The notes under the pieces: generated by a model
What the model was told of the DNA's origin: nothing
What the model saw: only the letters and a program-made list of their open reading frames with translations
Databases searched by the model: none
In this document: piece after piece, positions 40,622 to 51,849 of the stretch
Position numbering within the stretch: the stretch's first letter is position 1
Layout of the letters: every line of letters starts with the position of its first letter
Position numbers and translations under genes: made by a program
Source: Bathynomus jamesi
Taxonomy: Eukaryota; Arthropoda; Malacostraca; Isopoda; Cirolanidae
Assembly: GCA_023014485.1 (NCBI GenBank)
Contig: JAJOZX010005780.1
Location: 1 to 64,000, forward strand
Length of the DNA: 64,000 nucleotides
Direction: 5' to 3'

Positions 40622-43258
40622 ATGGAAAGTGAAGACGTTTTGGTTCCGCCTGAGGATGTTGGGCCTGTTGATGGCCAGGTCCGCCAGGACCAGCCCAACC
40701 ACGAGTCTCAGAACCCGTGGCCCCACCTGGAGGGCTACTTTGTCTTTATGTCAAGGGATAAGAGAAACGCCAACCTCTTGTATTTCCGGTGCGTCTTGTT
40801 CCAGCCCAAGGAGACCACCATCAAGGGACACGCGTCGAGCCTCTACAACTTGAAGTCGCATGTCAAGAGGAACCACCCAGCGCATGCCATCCAGTTTGAG
40901 GAGAGGATCAAGGCCGGCTCTTCCCGTGGGAAACACAGGCAATCTTCTGGTAGCAGTGCCAGTAGCAGGAGCAGCAGTCAGTCGTCGCAGCCACCTGCAA
41001 AGAAAATACGCCAGCCCACCATTGGTGAGGCGTTTGGCCAATCAGCTGCTGGCACTGGCGTCCGTCAGTCTGTGGTGGACACAAGGATTGTGGACCTGTT
41101 CGTCTGCAACATGCTACCGCTGCATGTAGTGGAGTCCCCCACCTTTGTCAGCTTGATCAAGACGCTGAACCCCAGCAAGACGTCGATGTCCCGCTGAACC
41201 CCAGCAAGACGTCGATGTCCCGCCGCACCCTGGGCAGGAGGATCTTGGCCAGTCATAACCAGCTGGAGGAGTATCTTATAAGGTATTTATAATTTATAAA
41301 AGTTTATTAAATTATTATTAATGGTATTTCATATTTTTTTCATACGATTTTATCTTGACTCTGATTAATCTATAATATAATCTATATATATAATATATAT
41401 ATAATATAATAATAAGTTTTTGCATAAAATAAGTTTGATTTTTGTTAGCCAAATCTAAGTCAATTTTCCGCCAAATTCTCTACTCCTACCTCCACGATCT
41501 AGTTGCCATGTTGCCTCTGTTGATGAGCGAAAAAACCCGAATTCCATATTTTTTTCGATTATTCCCAAAATACGTCAGATGGTCCCCTTAAGCAAATCAT
41601 ATCATATGATTTGCTTATTAAAATTAATAAATATGGATAGACATAGTCATTACTTAATTATATATTTTTAATTTTACAACTTATGTCTCTTTACAATTTA
41701 TAATTTTTAATTACAGATTGCTGAAGGATGTCCCCTTGGTGGCGACCACCGCGGACTGCTGGTCGGCCCACAACAGGTCGTACCTGGGGATGACGGCACA
41801 CTGGCTGGACCCCAAGACCCGCACGAGACAGTATGCCGTCCTGGCCTGCTCTCGGCTCAGAGGGCGTCACACTTTTGATGTTCTCGCCGAGGCCATGGTG
41901 GACACCCATTACAAGTTCCACCTGCGGGATAAGGTGACCAGGACCACGACGGACAACGGCAGCAACTTCGTCAAGGCGTTTGTACAGTTTGGCACAGAAG
42001 CTGAACTCTTGCCAGACATTCCTGAGCCTGGTGCCGATCCGGACGTGGGGGGCGTCGAGGATGTGGACATGGACGTGGATCCCGGGGATGGGGCTGTGGA
42101 CGAGGTGGAGTACATCTCTGTTGAGGCCGCCCTTGAAGAGTCCAGCGGCCTGGGCCACAACCTGCCAGTGCACATGAGGTGCGCAGCCCACACCTTGAAC
42201 TTGGTAGCCAGCGTGGATGCCAACAAGGCGCTTGACAGCGCTCCGTTCAAGTCGGCCTACAGGAATACCATGTCCAAGGCACAGTAGCTGTGGAACCAGC
42301 AGAGCCGCAGCACGGTGTCGGCAGACAGCATTCTGGACGAGTTGAAGAGGAGGCTGGTGGTCCCCAACAGTACCAGATGGAACTCCACCTATGACTCTGT
42401 TGTTGTCCTCAACAACCTGCTGGAGAAGAAGAAGGGAGCTGTCCACAGGGTGATGACGCAGCTGAAGCTGCAGACCTTCACTGATTCTGAGGTCGGCTTC
42501 TTGAAGGAGTACGCCCAGGTGATGTCCATTGTTGCCAAGGCCTTGGATAAGATCCAGGGGGAGGACCAGGCCTATCTCGGGAGCCTTCTGCCAACTGTAG
42601 CGGCTGCCGTCATGAGGTTGAAGGACGCCAAGTCCAAAGGCCTCCTGTACTGCAGTCCTCTGGTAGACGCGATACTGGCAGGCATCACCAAAAGGTTTGG
42701 GCCCCTCCTACAAGACCAGGAGTGCCAGCTGGCGGCTGCCTTCCACCCCAGGTTTCGCCTGTTCTGGCTGGAGAAGCATAATTACAGCCAGCTCAGCAGG
42801 GTAAAGAAGGCCATGAAGACCGGCGTGGAGACAGCCCTGAGGGAGACCATTGAGGAGGGCAGCAGCACCAGCTGCACCACCAGCTGCACCACCAGCAATG
42901 AGGATGAGGAAGATGACTTCTTCAGCAGCATCACTCAGCCCCAGGTGAGCAGGAGCCACAGGTCACTGAAGTCCAAGGCACAGATCTTGGTGAAGACCTG
43001 GCTGGAGGCCGGCTCGAAGGAGGTCCTGACTGACGTCGCCTTCTTCGGTGAGCAAGTGTTGATCGACCTGTTCATCAAGTACAACACAGCCATCCCATCC
43101 AGTGCTGCAGTTGAGCGCCTGTTCTCCATAGGCAAGGACATCTTGCGCGCCAAGAGAGCCACCTGTCAGATGCCAACTTTGAGAGGCTGATGTTCGTGAA
43201 GGGCAACCAGCATCACGTCGAGGCGATGGAGAAGGAGCAGGAGGCCAAGCCAGAGTGA
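40622..43258 (+). pseudogene. hAT transposase gene, full length, three lesions
   Basis: Exon 1 starts MESEDVLVPPEDVGPVDGQ at 40622. Residues about 35-85: BED finger (WPHLEGYFVF, FRCVLFQPKE, LYNLKSHVKRNHPAH). Then a Ser-rich linker and KKIRQPTIGEAF. Exon 2 (from 41717): VATTADCWSAHNRSYLGMT (first Asp), TRTTTDNGSNFVKAF (second Asp), an acidic insert, MRCAAHTLNLVAS (the hAT CxxH block), STRWNSTYDSV, and the dimerisation domain IPSSAAVERLFSIGKD. Lesions: a 29 bp tandem duplication at about 41168-41226 shifts the frame; TAG at 42285-42287 interrupts KAQ-LWNQQ; one base lost at about 43161 shifts the last 35 codons (SDANFERLMFVKGN) to the stop at 43256-43258. Otherwise the catalytic residues are kept. 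Confidence 0.92.
41283..41716 (+). other. Intron of the hAT transposase
   Basis: Donor AAG|GTATTT at 41283 and acceptor TTACAG|ATT at 41716. Joining gives EYLI-R-LLKDVPLVATTADC in frame. The intron is AT-rich in contrast to the exons. Splicing is predicted, not shown. Confidence 0.7.
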
Positions 43259-43693
43259 ATGCATTATTAGATTATTAAAGTTATTTTTTATGTGTATTTT
43301 TATTTCTTAATATTTTTGATTCGTTTAATACTTTTTGTACTGTAAATGAACTGTATGTTGAATGTAAACTAATGTTTAATTTCATTTGTTCATTTAATTA
43401 TTTATGTACACCTTGATCATCATCTGATCTTGGCATGCTATACCTTTTTGGAAAGCTCTATGTCTAAGCTGCAACATATTAAAATTTCAGCTCTCTTTAT
43501 GGGTTTTAGAGCCAAAAAAACAAACCGAAGCTGAATTCATGTAATAAAAGTTAGCGATTAGCGATTATCGTTAGCTTCCGCTAATTTTTTTAGCGTTTAT
43601 CGGTTTAGCGTTATCGAAGTTAAGTTTTGAGTCAGCGGTTCAGCGGTTATCGAAGCTAACTTTTGGTTAGCTGTGCCCACCACTGTCGGTTAG

Positions 43694-43775
43694 TACAGCT
43701 TAGGCTTAGGTTGCGTTAGGTCAGGTTACGTTTAGGTCAGGTCAGGTTATGTTAAGTTTCGTTAGATTAGGCTAA
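43694..43775. repeat. Degenerate TTAGG-like repeat
   Basis: Words such as GGTTAGTACAGCTTAGGC, TTAGGTCAGGTTACG, TTAGGCTAAG. Together with 40210-40234 it is the split host of the hAT insertion. Confidence 0.6.
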
Positions 43776-44701
43776 GTTACTAGAACTAGAGTTCACGGAA
43801 GCGAGAAGATTACTGCAACCTCATTCTGGAGTATTTGTAAAAGATTCGGCAGCACTTTGAAAGGCATTTGTACGCACGCAAGCATTGCCGGAGTTGTCTG
43901 TTCCCCAGACGAAACCGTATTCACGGTGCACAATGCACATGTTCATTTTTACGTTTTGAAAAGTGGAACCTCATTTTATCGTATGGAAATAGATCTGACA
44001 GCTTGTGAGCGAAACGTGGAAATCCCTGTGTGAAACGGCATGTACACGGTGATCCAAAAAGGCGTTCCCAGAACTTTTTATGCAACATTACTTCTGGAAA
44101 TACCTTTTCGGATTACCCTATATATTAATAATGCTTGGAACTATAATGTTATTAAGTGCGTAATAAAAATGTAATATCATTTTTAAATGCATGAAAAAAT
44201 GTCATTTCTAACAGCAGTTGAAAGATCTCATGGGTTGGTTACTATGTTTTTCGTACATTTTATTTTCTCTTCAACTGGTTTCTACACAAAGCAAACATTA
44301 AATTAAGTAAATAATTTTACTAAATTAATTTTAATAAGTAAATTAATGCGGTTTTTCGTTTTTTTTAAATTAACATTTTTTAAATTAAAATTGCCACTAA
44401 AACTTGTTATTATAATTTCTGTCTGTCTGTCTGTTGTATATTCTTTATACACACCGAAACCCCTTTGGGGAGGAACTGAGAGGGGGGCCCCCTAAACGAA
44501 TAGAGTAATCTGCACCAAATTTAGTATACACATTTAAGCGAGAACCATGGAAATTGTGTTTCGGGCAAAGCTTCCACGAGCGAATATTATTTCGCCCTAC
44601 ATTTATTTCAGAATCACCCTAAAAATTATCATATTACCCTAAAAATTATATGAATATACGAGCAAATGTTACAAAACGTGTCATTATGAATATGTTATGA
44701 G
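43776..44701. other. Non-coding stretch
   Basis: No frame of note. TCTGTCTGTCTGT at 44420 and CCCTAAAAATTAT twice near 44620-44650. The latter recurs in ATTACCCTAAAATAT form near 45715, hinting at one dispersed repeat interrupted by the MITE and its flank. Confidence 0.4.
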
Positions 44702-45179
44702 TAAGGCCCGGATGTTTAGGCACTAATAAACTACAAAGTAGGCAGGCTAAAAGGCAAAATAAAATACAGAAAAAGGCACAAAAAAGGCATTTATTTTCTT
44801 ACAATTCAAACAAAACATATCAACACATGAAATACAAAGAAAGAAAAATTGCATGAAACAAAATGTTTTTATTGATTGCAATAAATGACAAGCATTTTTT
44901 TCAAATTTTATGTTTAATTTTACACTTTTCGATGCACTGACTTTAGGCACTGTGACACGTGCGTACAGCAGAAAACGAATGACCATGTGTCGCGCAGGGT
45001 TCTACGACGAAACTACGGTTGCCAGTAATTTCAATCGTATTTCGGCTAATGATAACATCATATTTTAAAATCCTTTTTTAATTAATGAAAAATATGACAA
45101 AAATGGCGCTTTACCCTGATATAGGGCGGAAAAGGCATTTTATGGCATTTTGCCTGAACAATTGAACATCTGGGCTCTA
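44702..45179. mobile_element. Probable hAT-type MITE (478 bp)
   Basis: Ends TAAGGCCCGGATGTTTAGGC and, on the minus strand, TAGAGCCCAGATGTTCAATT are imperfect inverted repeats. Flanks GTTATGAG and GTTATAAG agree in 7 of 8 bases, as a worn 8 bp duplication would. Interior rich in AAAAGGCA. Non-coding. Confidence 0.6.
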
Positions 45180-45187
45180 GTTATAAG

Positions 45188-45986
45188 ATTTTAGCCAATA
45201 ACTCCTTAATAATAAGCCTTATTAAAGGGACACGTTGCGTCAAAAACCGAGTTTTGAGTTATTTATGGCAAAAAATCAAGCGAAAATTTGCTTTCATTTC
45301 ATTAATGCGTTTTTCAATCCATACAATATTTACAGATATTCGTTGTGAAAATACGAATTTTAGCCCAACAAATCCTTTTAGTGGGTTATTCAGTCCACCA
45401 GTTGGCGCCGCTTGACAGAAATCGCGCACCTTATACAAATGTAGAACGCAGTATCCCATATCAAGGTCACAGATAGGTTATGTCGAAGAGGTGTACAAGA
45501 AGAGGCAGATGACTGGTATAAAAAATCAAACTGGGACCAAACGCGTTAAAGACGAGTTGGCGCACGTGCAACATAAACAGCATCTTTGCATCAGACTGCG
45601 ACATTATATACAAAAATAACATGTACTTATATTTTTTCCTTAATGTCGTTTGATTATACATTAAATTTATGTATAATTTATTGACATATATTTACTACTT
45701 CCTGCTGATACTACGATTACCCTAAAATATGAGTAAAATGCCCTAAAATATCTTTGATTACCCTAGATTTTGTGAAATTCATGTTCGCCCTAAATTTCAC
45801 CAAAAAGATGGTCCGATTAGCCGAAAATGGTTCTAGTATAGTGTATATATATATATATATATATAATATATATATATATAATTAAAAAACAGTTTGTGAC
45901 TGGATTTCCCGAGAAAAATAAATTTAACAAATAGTTTTTAATATTAAATATAATTCAAAGACTTTTTGTTGTTATATATATATACA

Positions 45987-46031
<45 letters not shown>

Positions 46032-46398
46032 CCAGTTATGAAGTTTATCATTAGCTACTATAATTACTATAATTATATAATATGTACACATAGTGCGTGC
46101 GCTCGCACGCATTACCGCTTACCCTGTAGACGTACCCACTGCACGCCACTGATATATATATCAGAGTCATACCATATTTCCTTAAGTCCTTTTTTGTGGT
46201 TTTGAGAAAAAAAAAAAAAAGGGTTCTAAATTAAATTACTTGCAAAAATTCATATTTTCGTAAGTCATATCACCCTTATAGTTCATCCTACAAGGACGAA
46301 ATTTGTACCAAAAGATGCGCAATTTTATTTACATGACATCAGCAACAAAAACTAAAAAATGTCAAAAAGCGACTTAGGAAATTTTGTTTTGACGGTGA

Positions 46399-46450
<52 letters not shown>

Positions 46451-46540
46451 TGTGTGTTTCTTATTTATTTAGAAATACTTTGAGAGAGACAGAGAGGGGG
46501 AGAGTGCAAATTAATTATGTGCGATCCATATAAACAACTC
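45188..46540. other. Non-coding with several (TA)n tracts
   Basis: TA runs at 45844-45879, 45975-46028 and 46401-46447; a GA-rich run at 46481-46503. No coding or RNA gene supported. Confidence 0.4.
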
Positions 46541-46544
46541 CATC

Positions 46545-46740
46545 ATCCCATGAGCTGGTAGTAATTCAGTGGCTAGCACAGTTTCCCTATAAGCGAAGTG
46601 AAGACACTGAGGTCGGGGGTTCGGCTCCCGATGGTACTGGTAATAATAGTCCAAGAGTTACCGGAATGAGCCGCATAATTTTTTCTAGCCTGAGCGCTGT
46701 ATTAGTTTCTGGTCCTCAACTGATAAATATTATATAACCT
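46545..46740 (+). mobile_element. tRNA-derived SINE (family C)
   Basis: A box region TAGTAATTCAGTGGCTAGCA, B box GGGTTCGGCTCCC, then GATGGTACTGGTAATAATA and CCTGAGCGCTGTATTAG in the body. Two inverted part copies are at 50240-50525. Confidence 0.65.
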
Positions 46741-47139
46741 TTAAAATTTTTCCTACGAAAGAATTAACACGATAAATTAACCTTAGCATTTTAATATAAT
46801 AATAATAATAACGTGCAACTGAGAATTTCTTGAATTATGTATGGATAATTTGGCGAATCGGAACACTTTTCATTCGAGTAAAAGCGTCTGTCATGATGAT
46901 AAACCCACCTCAGGTCTTCAAGTTCGGATGTAAACATTTGCTAAATAAATATTTTCTTAAAGTGTATTAATTCACGTTGGGAAAAAAAAATATATAATAG
47001 GCCTATATACAGTATACATATATTATAAAATTAAATCTAAGATTATGTAACATAAGCTGTAAAATATTAAACTTAAATTTATATAATAATGATCATAAAA
47101 TGTAATATAAATAACAACATAATAATAAAACAAATAAAA
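46741..47139. other. Non-coding, nothing recognised
   Basis: AT-rich, AATAATAATAA near 46800 and TATACAGTATACATATA near 47007. Confidence 0.4.
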
Positions 47140-47141
47140 TA

Positions 47142-47802
47142 TCGGGTCGGCAAAAAACAAAAAGGGAGACCTTTTAAATCCTTTATATCTCTACAATACG
47201 GTACATAGAACCGTGAAATGTTAGTACGTTAGTACTAGGTAATTTTATGGTTTGTACGCCATCTTTTAGCATTTTAGCTGAGAAATTGGATTTATGGCGA
47301 ATATTCCAGAAAAATATTGCTAATAATAGGTTCAAATTAATTTAATTAAAGCAATTTTAATTAACGTAAGCCAACTGCAGGAGGTTTGGACAAGCTTCTC
47401 AAGAAAATCGATAAAACAGGAGATATCAAAAGAATACCAGGTAGCGGTATTAAATTTGGACACCAAACAGTCCTATAGATGAGTTCCGTCCTAGACTGAA
47501 AAAGGTTGGAGAAGTTTGTGGTAAACATATCGAGCAGTTTTTTTAACATCAAGGTAGCACCGTATGCGAGTACTTTGTAACTTTTTATCTGCAGATACAC
47601 TGCAGTAGTAGTGTAAATGGAGAATTTCCAGTGGCATAAAGAAATGTTCAATAAATCCATAATTTTCATTAGTTTTCTTTGAAATCACCTCACCGTATAG
47701 GAAATTTACTTAGTTGTAGGGTGTGAAAAAATATTGAAATCTGACCATAACTTTGGATTTTACAGCCAAAGTTCGAGGTCTCCCTCTTTTTTGCCGACCT
47801 GA
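47142..47802 (+). mobile_element. Internally deleted Tc1/mariner-like element 4 (661 bp)
   Basis: Ends TCGGGTCGGCAAAAAACAAA and, on the minus strand, TCAGGTCGGCAAAAAAGAGG, then AGGGAGACCT on both. TA duplicated at 47140-47141 and 47803-47804. Confidence 0.82.
47375..47560 (+). pseudogene. Tc1-like transposase scraps, HTH linker joined to C-terminus
   Basis: GGLDKLLKKIDKTGDIKRIP with GSG is the N-terminal 'LIKKIDETGSIDRKPGSGR' region of Tc1/mariner-like proteins. It is followed within a few codons by DEFRPRLKKVGEVCGKHIEQFF, like the C-terminal 'RL..V...GGHIE' block. The catalytic core is gone. Confidence 0.6.
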
Positions 47803-47804
47803 TA

Positions 47805-48958
47805 ATAAATAAAAATCGCTAATATATTTTTTTTCCGCGTAATTCTGCTTTCAGATTTGGTTTACAGAATTCTCGGAAAATCTAACCAAGCGGAAAAATT
47901 TCCTCTTTCCACGTTAAGTCTTTGATTTATGATTTTTCGTAAAAGATTGATTTTAAATTTTATTTTTAAACATGTATCGCAAAAGAGCGCGATAAATTCC
48001 ATCATTATCAAAGTAAGTTATCTAAATACATTTAATACTGTATAGACTATAGACAATTACAATTTTTGCCTAAACCTAACAAGTTTTTTTGTTGTTTATA
48101 ATCAAATGAAATGAAAAATTAGACTTTACATGAAAAAAGGAGATTTTTCCGCTTTGTAGATTTTCCAAGAATGTGTGTGTGTGTGTGTGTGGAACATGAA
48201 GGAAGCCACAATCCAGTAATTCCACTTAATCTCGCGATACGAGTCCTTTGTAGCGCACAAGGTTAAATGAAAGACAAGCAAATATACAGTTTATATTATT
48301 TTATAAACAATATTTACGTTACTTTCAAAGTATGTATGTATGTATAGACCCTTTTCATAATAATATAACGTAGGACAAATCTTAAAACTTCAATTCTTTG
48401 TATGTGAAATGTAGGCAAAGATATTTGAGAATTGCTCTAAAAAATGGTTGGTTGAAAAACGTGGGCAATCGCTTCGCAAAAATTCGGCTCAGCAGCATTG
48501 ATTCGAGAAATGTTGATTTTGTTTCAGGTTATTTTCGTTAAAGGAAATATGGGTAAGAATTATGGGCATTATACTCTTATACTTGGCAATCATATTTCAG
48601 TACAACTGTCGTTCTTAAAGATTTAAAATCAAATAATGGTATAGAGAAGTTTTACCGAAACGTCAGCTTCACAAAGAAAATGTGTTGGTATGGTTCTAAT
48701 ACGCTGATGACCAGGTCATAAAGCGTTGAAATTCACGATACAACTCGTAATCCTGGATTCGAAAAAAAAAAAAAGAGATACGAGCTGATCTTATGTTCTC
48801 GTTTCTGAGAATGCATGTTGCAATTTGAATTTTAAAATGCAGAAAATATGCTGTTTGCTCGAAGACCGGAGTATCTACTTTCTGTCCCTTCGATTTGTTA
48901 ATAATTTAGTTTTTAACAGGTGTTTTTTCAGTTCTTAATTTTAAATTAAGTAAATATT

Positions 48959-49008
<50 letters not shown>

Positions 49009-49275
49009 AGAGAATGTGGTAGATATACATGGGCTGATAGATGGATAGTGTAGGAAGTCGTTCTAACTGCATATAAGCGATTGATTACAGTTTTAGGACA
49101 TTCTTTTCTAACTTTTTCTTTAAAGAAATGTAATAAATACGGTATTAATTAATTCACAATTCACATCACACTTCAACAAGAACAAAGAGTAAAATTGTAT
49201 TGAAGATTTAAAAAATTTTATATTGGGGAAAAATACAACAATTTATTCCTAGTTGGCAGCTTTGGATTTCACCGT
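47805..49275. other. Non-coding, nothing recognised
   Basis: AT-rich; (TG)n at 48176-48191, TATG repeats at 48331-48345, (TA)n at 48962-49003. No supportable gene. Confidence 0.4.
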
Positions 49276-49279
49276 GGTG

Positions 49280-49379
49280 TATATATATAAGCTCTCCTGG
49301 ATTACCGTTCATGAGTTTTGTTGTACCGTGTTTGTTGTGAGGAGTGGAATTTTGACCGTCTACAAACATGATGAGGTAA
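49280..49379 (+). promoter_or_regulatory. Possible TATA promoter with a tiny first exon
   Basis: TATATATAAG at 49282-49291, then about 85 bp later ATGATGAG followed by a donor-like GTAATG at 49376. A short first exon ending soon after the ATG is usual in arthropod secreted-protein genes. No convincing second exon was found, so this is weak; the TATA could be a plain TA repeat. Confidence 0.2.
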
Positions 49380-49689
49380 TGTCATTCTTTGTTTCTCGTG
49401 ACAATAAATTTTATTTCAAATTCTCTTCATAAAAATTAAAAAGTTGAATTGCAGATTTGAAATAAGTGCGTCACAAACATACGAATAATAACCAGTTTTA
49501 GGGTTTTCCACTATTGGGTGCATTTAAATTCGATCCCCATCTATTTTATGGCCATCCCTGAGAATTCTAATTATACACTGCGAGCAGCAATTCTTTTAAA
49601 AATATAATTATGACCACAAATATACTTCCTTAAACAAAACGTACGAAATCATAAAAATTATATATATAAAACCTTGGTTTTGCTTCCGT

Positions 49690-49947
49690 CGGAATTGTTC
49701 ATTCTGACGAAGGTCAAGCTTGTCACTCCCACCTTAGACCTACAGTTTAACGTGGAATCCGAACCACGCCACACCAGCAGCCCAGCGTCTTAACCACTAG
49801 GCTACCCAGGGTACCCATTTATCTACCAACCAATTTTTTTTATTGTGTGGAAAGATGAACAGCTGGGTTTGCTGCGCGCCGCCTGCTATCGCCGGGTCTC
49901 TATCCCGGGGCCGATAAATTCGTCGTCAGCGACGCTAACCACTGTAC
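49690..49947 (-). mobile_element. Dimeric tRNA-derived SINE (family B)
   Basis: Minus strand: head GTGGTTAGCGTCGCTGACG, second monomer CCTGGGTAGCCTAGTGGTT, core GTGGTTCGGATTCCACGTTA, AACTGTAGGTCTAAGGTGGG, tail GACAAGCTTGACCTTCGTCA. Collinear with the copy at 24371. Confidence 0.8.
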
Positions 49948-49994
49948 GGTACTTTTCCGTTATTCCCCGCAATTTTTATAAGTCCCCACTGTCA

Positions 49995-50045
49995 ATCGCC
50001 CTTGACGATTGGTTAGGTTTAGTCGTGATATTTTCGTTGTTTTAT
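49995..50045 (+). repeat. Fragment of the 61.4-61.8 kb fold-back repeat
   Basis: CGCCCTTGACGATTGGTTAG followed by GTCGTGATATTTTCGTT matches the arms at 61590-61650 nearly base for base. Confidence 0.7.
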
Positions 50046-50239
50046 ATACGTACAGTACATATTGATCCCCGTCACATGACCTTTGCCGTTCGGAAGGATG
50101 TTAAGCATCCCCAAACGTTAAGGTCAAATAGTAATGTTTAACTGTGCATACGGAAACACAATGAGGTAAGTCTCTATTTATGTTTGTCGATGTGTTTGAC
50201 AAGTAAAACTTATACACATTTTATGCCAGCACATAGCAT

Positions 50240-50525
50240 GACTTATCATTAGTCGTACCATTAGGAGTCGAACCTCGACCTCAGTGTCCTTCGCTTATGC
50301 CTTATAGGGAGATGGTTACTCACTAGCGCTAGATCAGTGAGTGTCAGAGTTTCCTTGAAGACACTAAGGTCGGGGGTTTGACCCTCGATGGTACTAGTAA
50401 TAATAACTTAGGTCTTAGGGGTTAGCGCAGTAGGCGGCATTCTTCTGGTCTGAGCGCTGTGCCCTCCTAGCTGGGTGCCGACACACATTTAGTGGACTGG
50501 ACGTTCTACCGACATTCTAATAACC
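50240..50525. mobile_element. SINE family C, two inverted part copies
   Basis: Left part (minus strand) reads GAGGTCGAGGTTCGACTCC and CCCTATAAGGCATAAGCG; right part (plus strand, from about 50342) reads ACTAAGGTCGGGGGTTTGAC and GATGGTACTAGTAATAATAA, then CTGAGCGCTGTGCC. They meet near 50340 as an inverted duplication. Confidence 0.65.
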
Positions 50526-50551
50526 TAAAATTTAACTTACCCAACCTAACC

Positions 50552-50845
50552 GTCCCGGTGGTGTAGTGGTTAGCATAGCTGACTACGAATCCACCGGCCC
50601 CGGTTCAATTCCTGGCGAAAGCAGTCCACCAACCTACTTTTTCTTCCAGAAAAAATAGGTTGGTAGGTGGCCTAGTGGTTAAAACGTTGGGCTGCTGATC
50701 GGAAGGTCGTGAGATCGAGTCCGGGCAAAGACTTCGTAATTTCTGACCACCCGTGGTTTGTCGTGGTTCGGATTCCACGTTAAGCTGTAGGTTCAAGGTG
50801 GAGCAACAAACTTGACCCTCATCAAAATGAAAATTCGGGCAGAAG
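50552..50845 (+). mobile_element. tRNA-derived SINE, family B variant
   Basis: Monomer 1: CCCGGTGGTGTAGTGGTTAG, B box GGTTCAATTCC. Monomer 2: GTGGCCTAGTGGTTAAAACG, B box AGATCGAGTCC. Core GTGGTTCGGATTCCACGTTA and tail CAAACTTGACCCTCATCAAA. A short hairpin CCAACCTA/TAGGTTGG joins the monomers. Confidence 0.75.
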
Positions 50846-51464
50846 CAAAAACTAAGGTTAACCAAATATAATCCTGGTAAATACGAGAATAAATGACAGA
50901 CAGAAAATACCACTTAATAATAATAATAATAATATTATTAATATTATTATTATTATAAACAGGAAGTTTCTTACACAAAATGTCATCACATCATCACGGG
51001 AAGTCTTTTTTTCATCATGTTTGCAAAAGTTTCCCGTTTTGGAAGAAAGGTTTTTATTATCTTTCCTATTATTCTTGCTGCTTGATTTACAGTACCATTG
51101 GAATGTTACTGAACTAAATTAAAAATTATTAAAATTCTGAAATGAAACGCTCACAGTTAATTAGTTCAATTAATTGAACGAAATGCGAACGAAAGGAATA
51201 ATGTTCGCAGAAAGAACTGACCTACTAAAAAATTAGTAAATTTATAATAGGCATGTACAGTAAACTAGATTAAGCTTCGGTTGAAAGAAAATTTCCTTTA
51301 TTACTTATTGTCTTTCATTCTAGTTGTTCTTGCTTGTCTTTTTTTTTTGGGGGGGGGATGTTTATAATTCCTTTCTTAAGAGGCTTACAACAGAATTATT
51401 ATTGTCAAACTCGTTAGAGAGAGAAATTTCCGTACAAAAAAATTATCACTAATAATACAATAAT
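50846..51464. other. Non-coding, nothing recognised
   Basis: (TAA)n/(TTA)n inverted trinucleotide runs at 50916-50956 and a G-run at 51351-51357. No gene seen. Confidence 0.4.
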
Positions 51465-51849
51465 AACCTTACCTTACAACCTTACAAAGGTTCCACGTGA
51501 TGATTTCTCATTTCGCGAAGGTCAAGCGTGTCGCCCCTCCTCTCGAGTTGGCCTGGTGAAGTAGTGAGTTGGATTCTTGCGCTCTCCACCTCACATAGCC
51601 AGGTACGCCCGGCTCATCGGGGATTGTTCTGAGCCAGGCGTCAAGTCTTCTTTTGAAGATTTCCACTGCAACTCCCTTCGTGTTTCTTAGGTCTTTGGGC
51701 AGCTGATTAAATAGTTTTGGTCCTCTCACTACAAAACTATTTTCTTTCAGGGTTAAGGATGTTCCCTGTCTCGCCTTCAATTTGGGAATACGACACAGTC
51801 TACCGTTTCTACCTTCCACCGTTGTTTGGGGAGTTATGGGATTCAGAGT
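51465..51849 (-). pseudogene. LINE-X 3' end fragment
   Basis: Minus strand 51819-51508 reads RNGRLCRIPKLKARQGTSLT through FNQLPKDLRNTKGVAVEI to GGATRLTFAK with no stop, then the GTAAGGTTGTAAGG tail at 51465. A typical 5'-truncated insertion, nearly identical to the long copies. Confidence 0.88.

Larger units (their letters stand above)
40227..43693 (+). mobile_element. Near-intact hAT transposon (3451 bp) with target duplication
   Basis: Ends CAGTGGTGGGCAC at 40235 and GTGCCCACCACTG up to 43685, 13 bp inverted, each followed inward by clusters of CCGCTAA/TTAGCGG motifs. Perfect 8 bp target duplication TCGGTTAG at 40227-40234 and 43686-43693. It carries a full-length but mutated transposase gene with one intron. 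G+C content of the gene is well above its surroundings. It inserted into a degenerate TTAGG-like repeat. Confidence 0.95.

Noticed and set aside
41691..42446. 251-codon minus-strand frame in the hAT gene
   Set aside because: Antisense to the conserved transposase exon 2; GC-rich shadow.
44747..44986. 79-codon minus-strand frame
   Set aside because: Falls within the interior of a MITE and has no transposase motif.
49845..50141. 98-codon plus-strand frame
   Set aside because: It overlaps SINE family B (minus) and a fold-back repeat fragment; composition is not protein-like.
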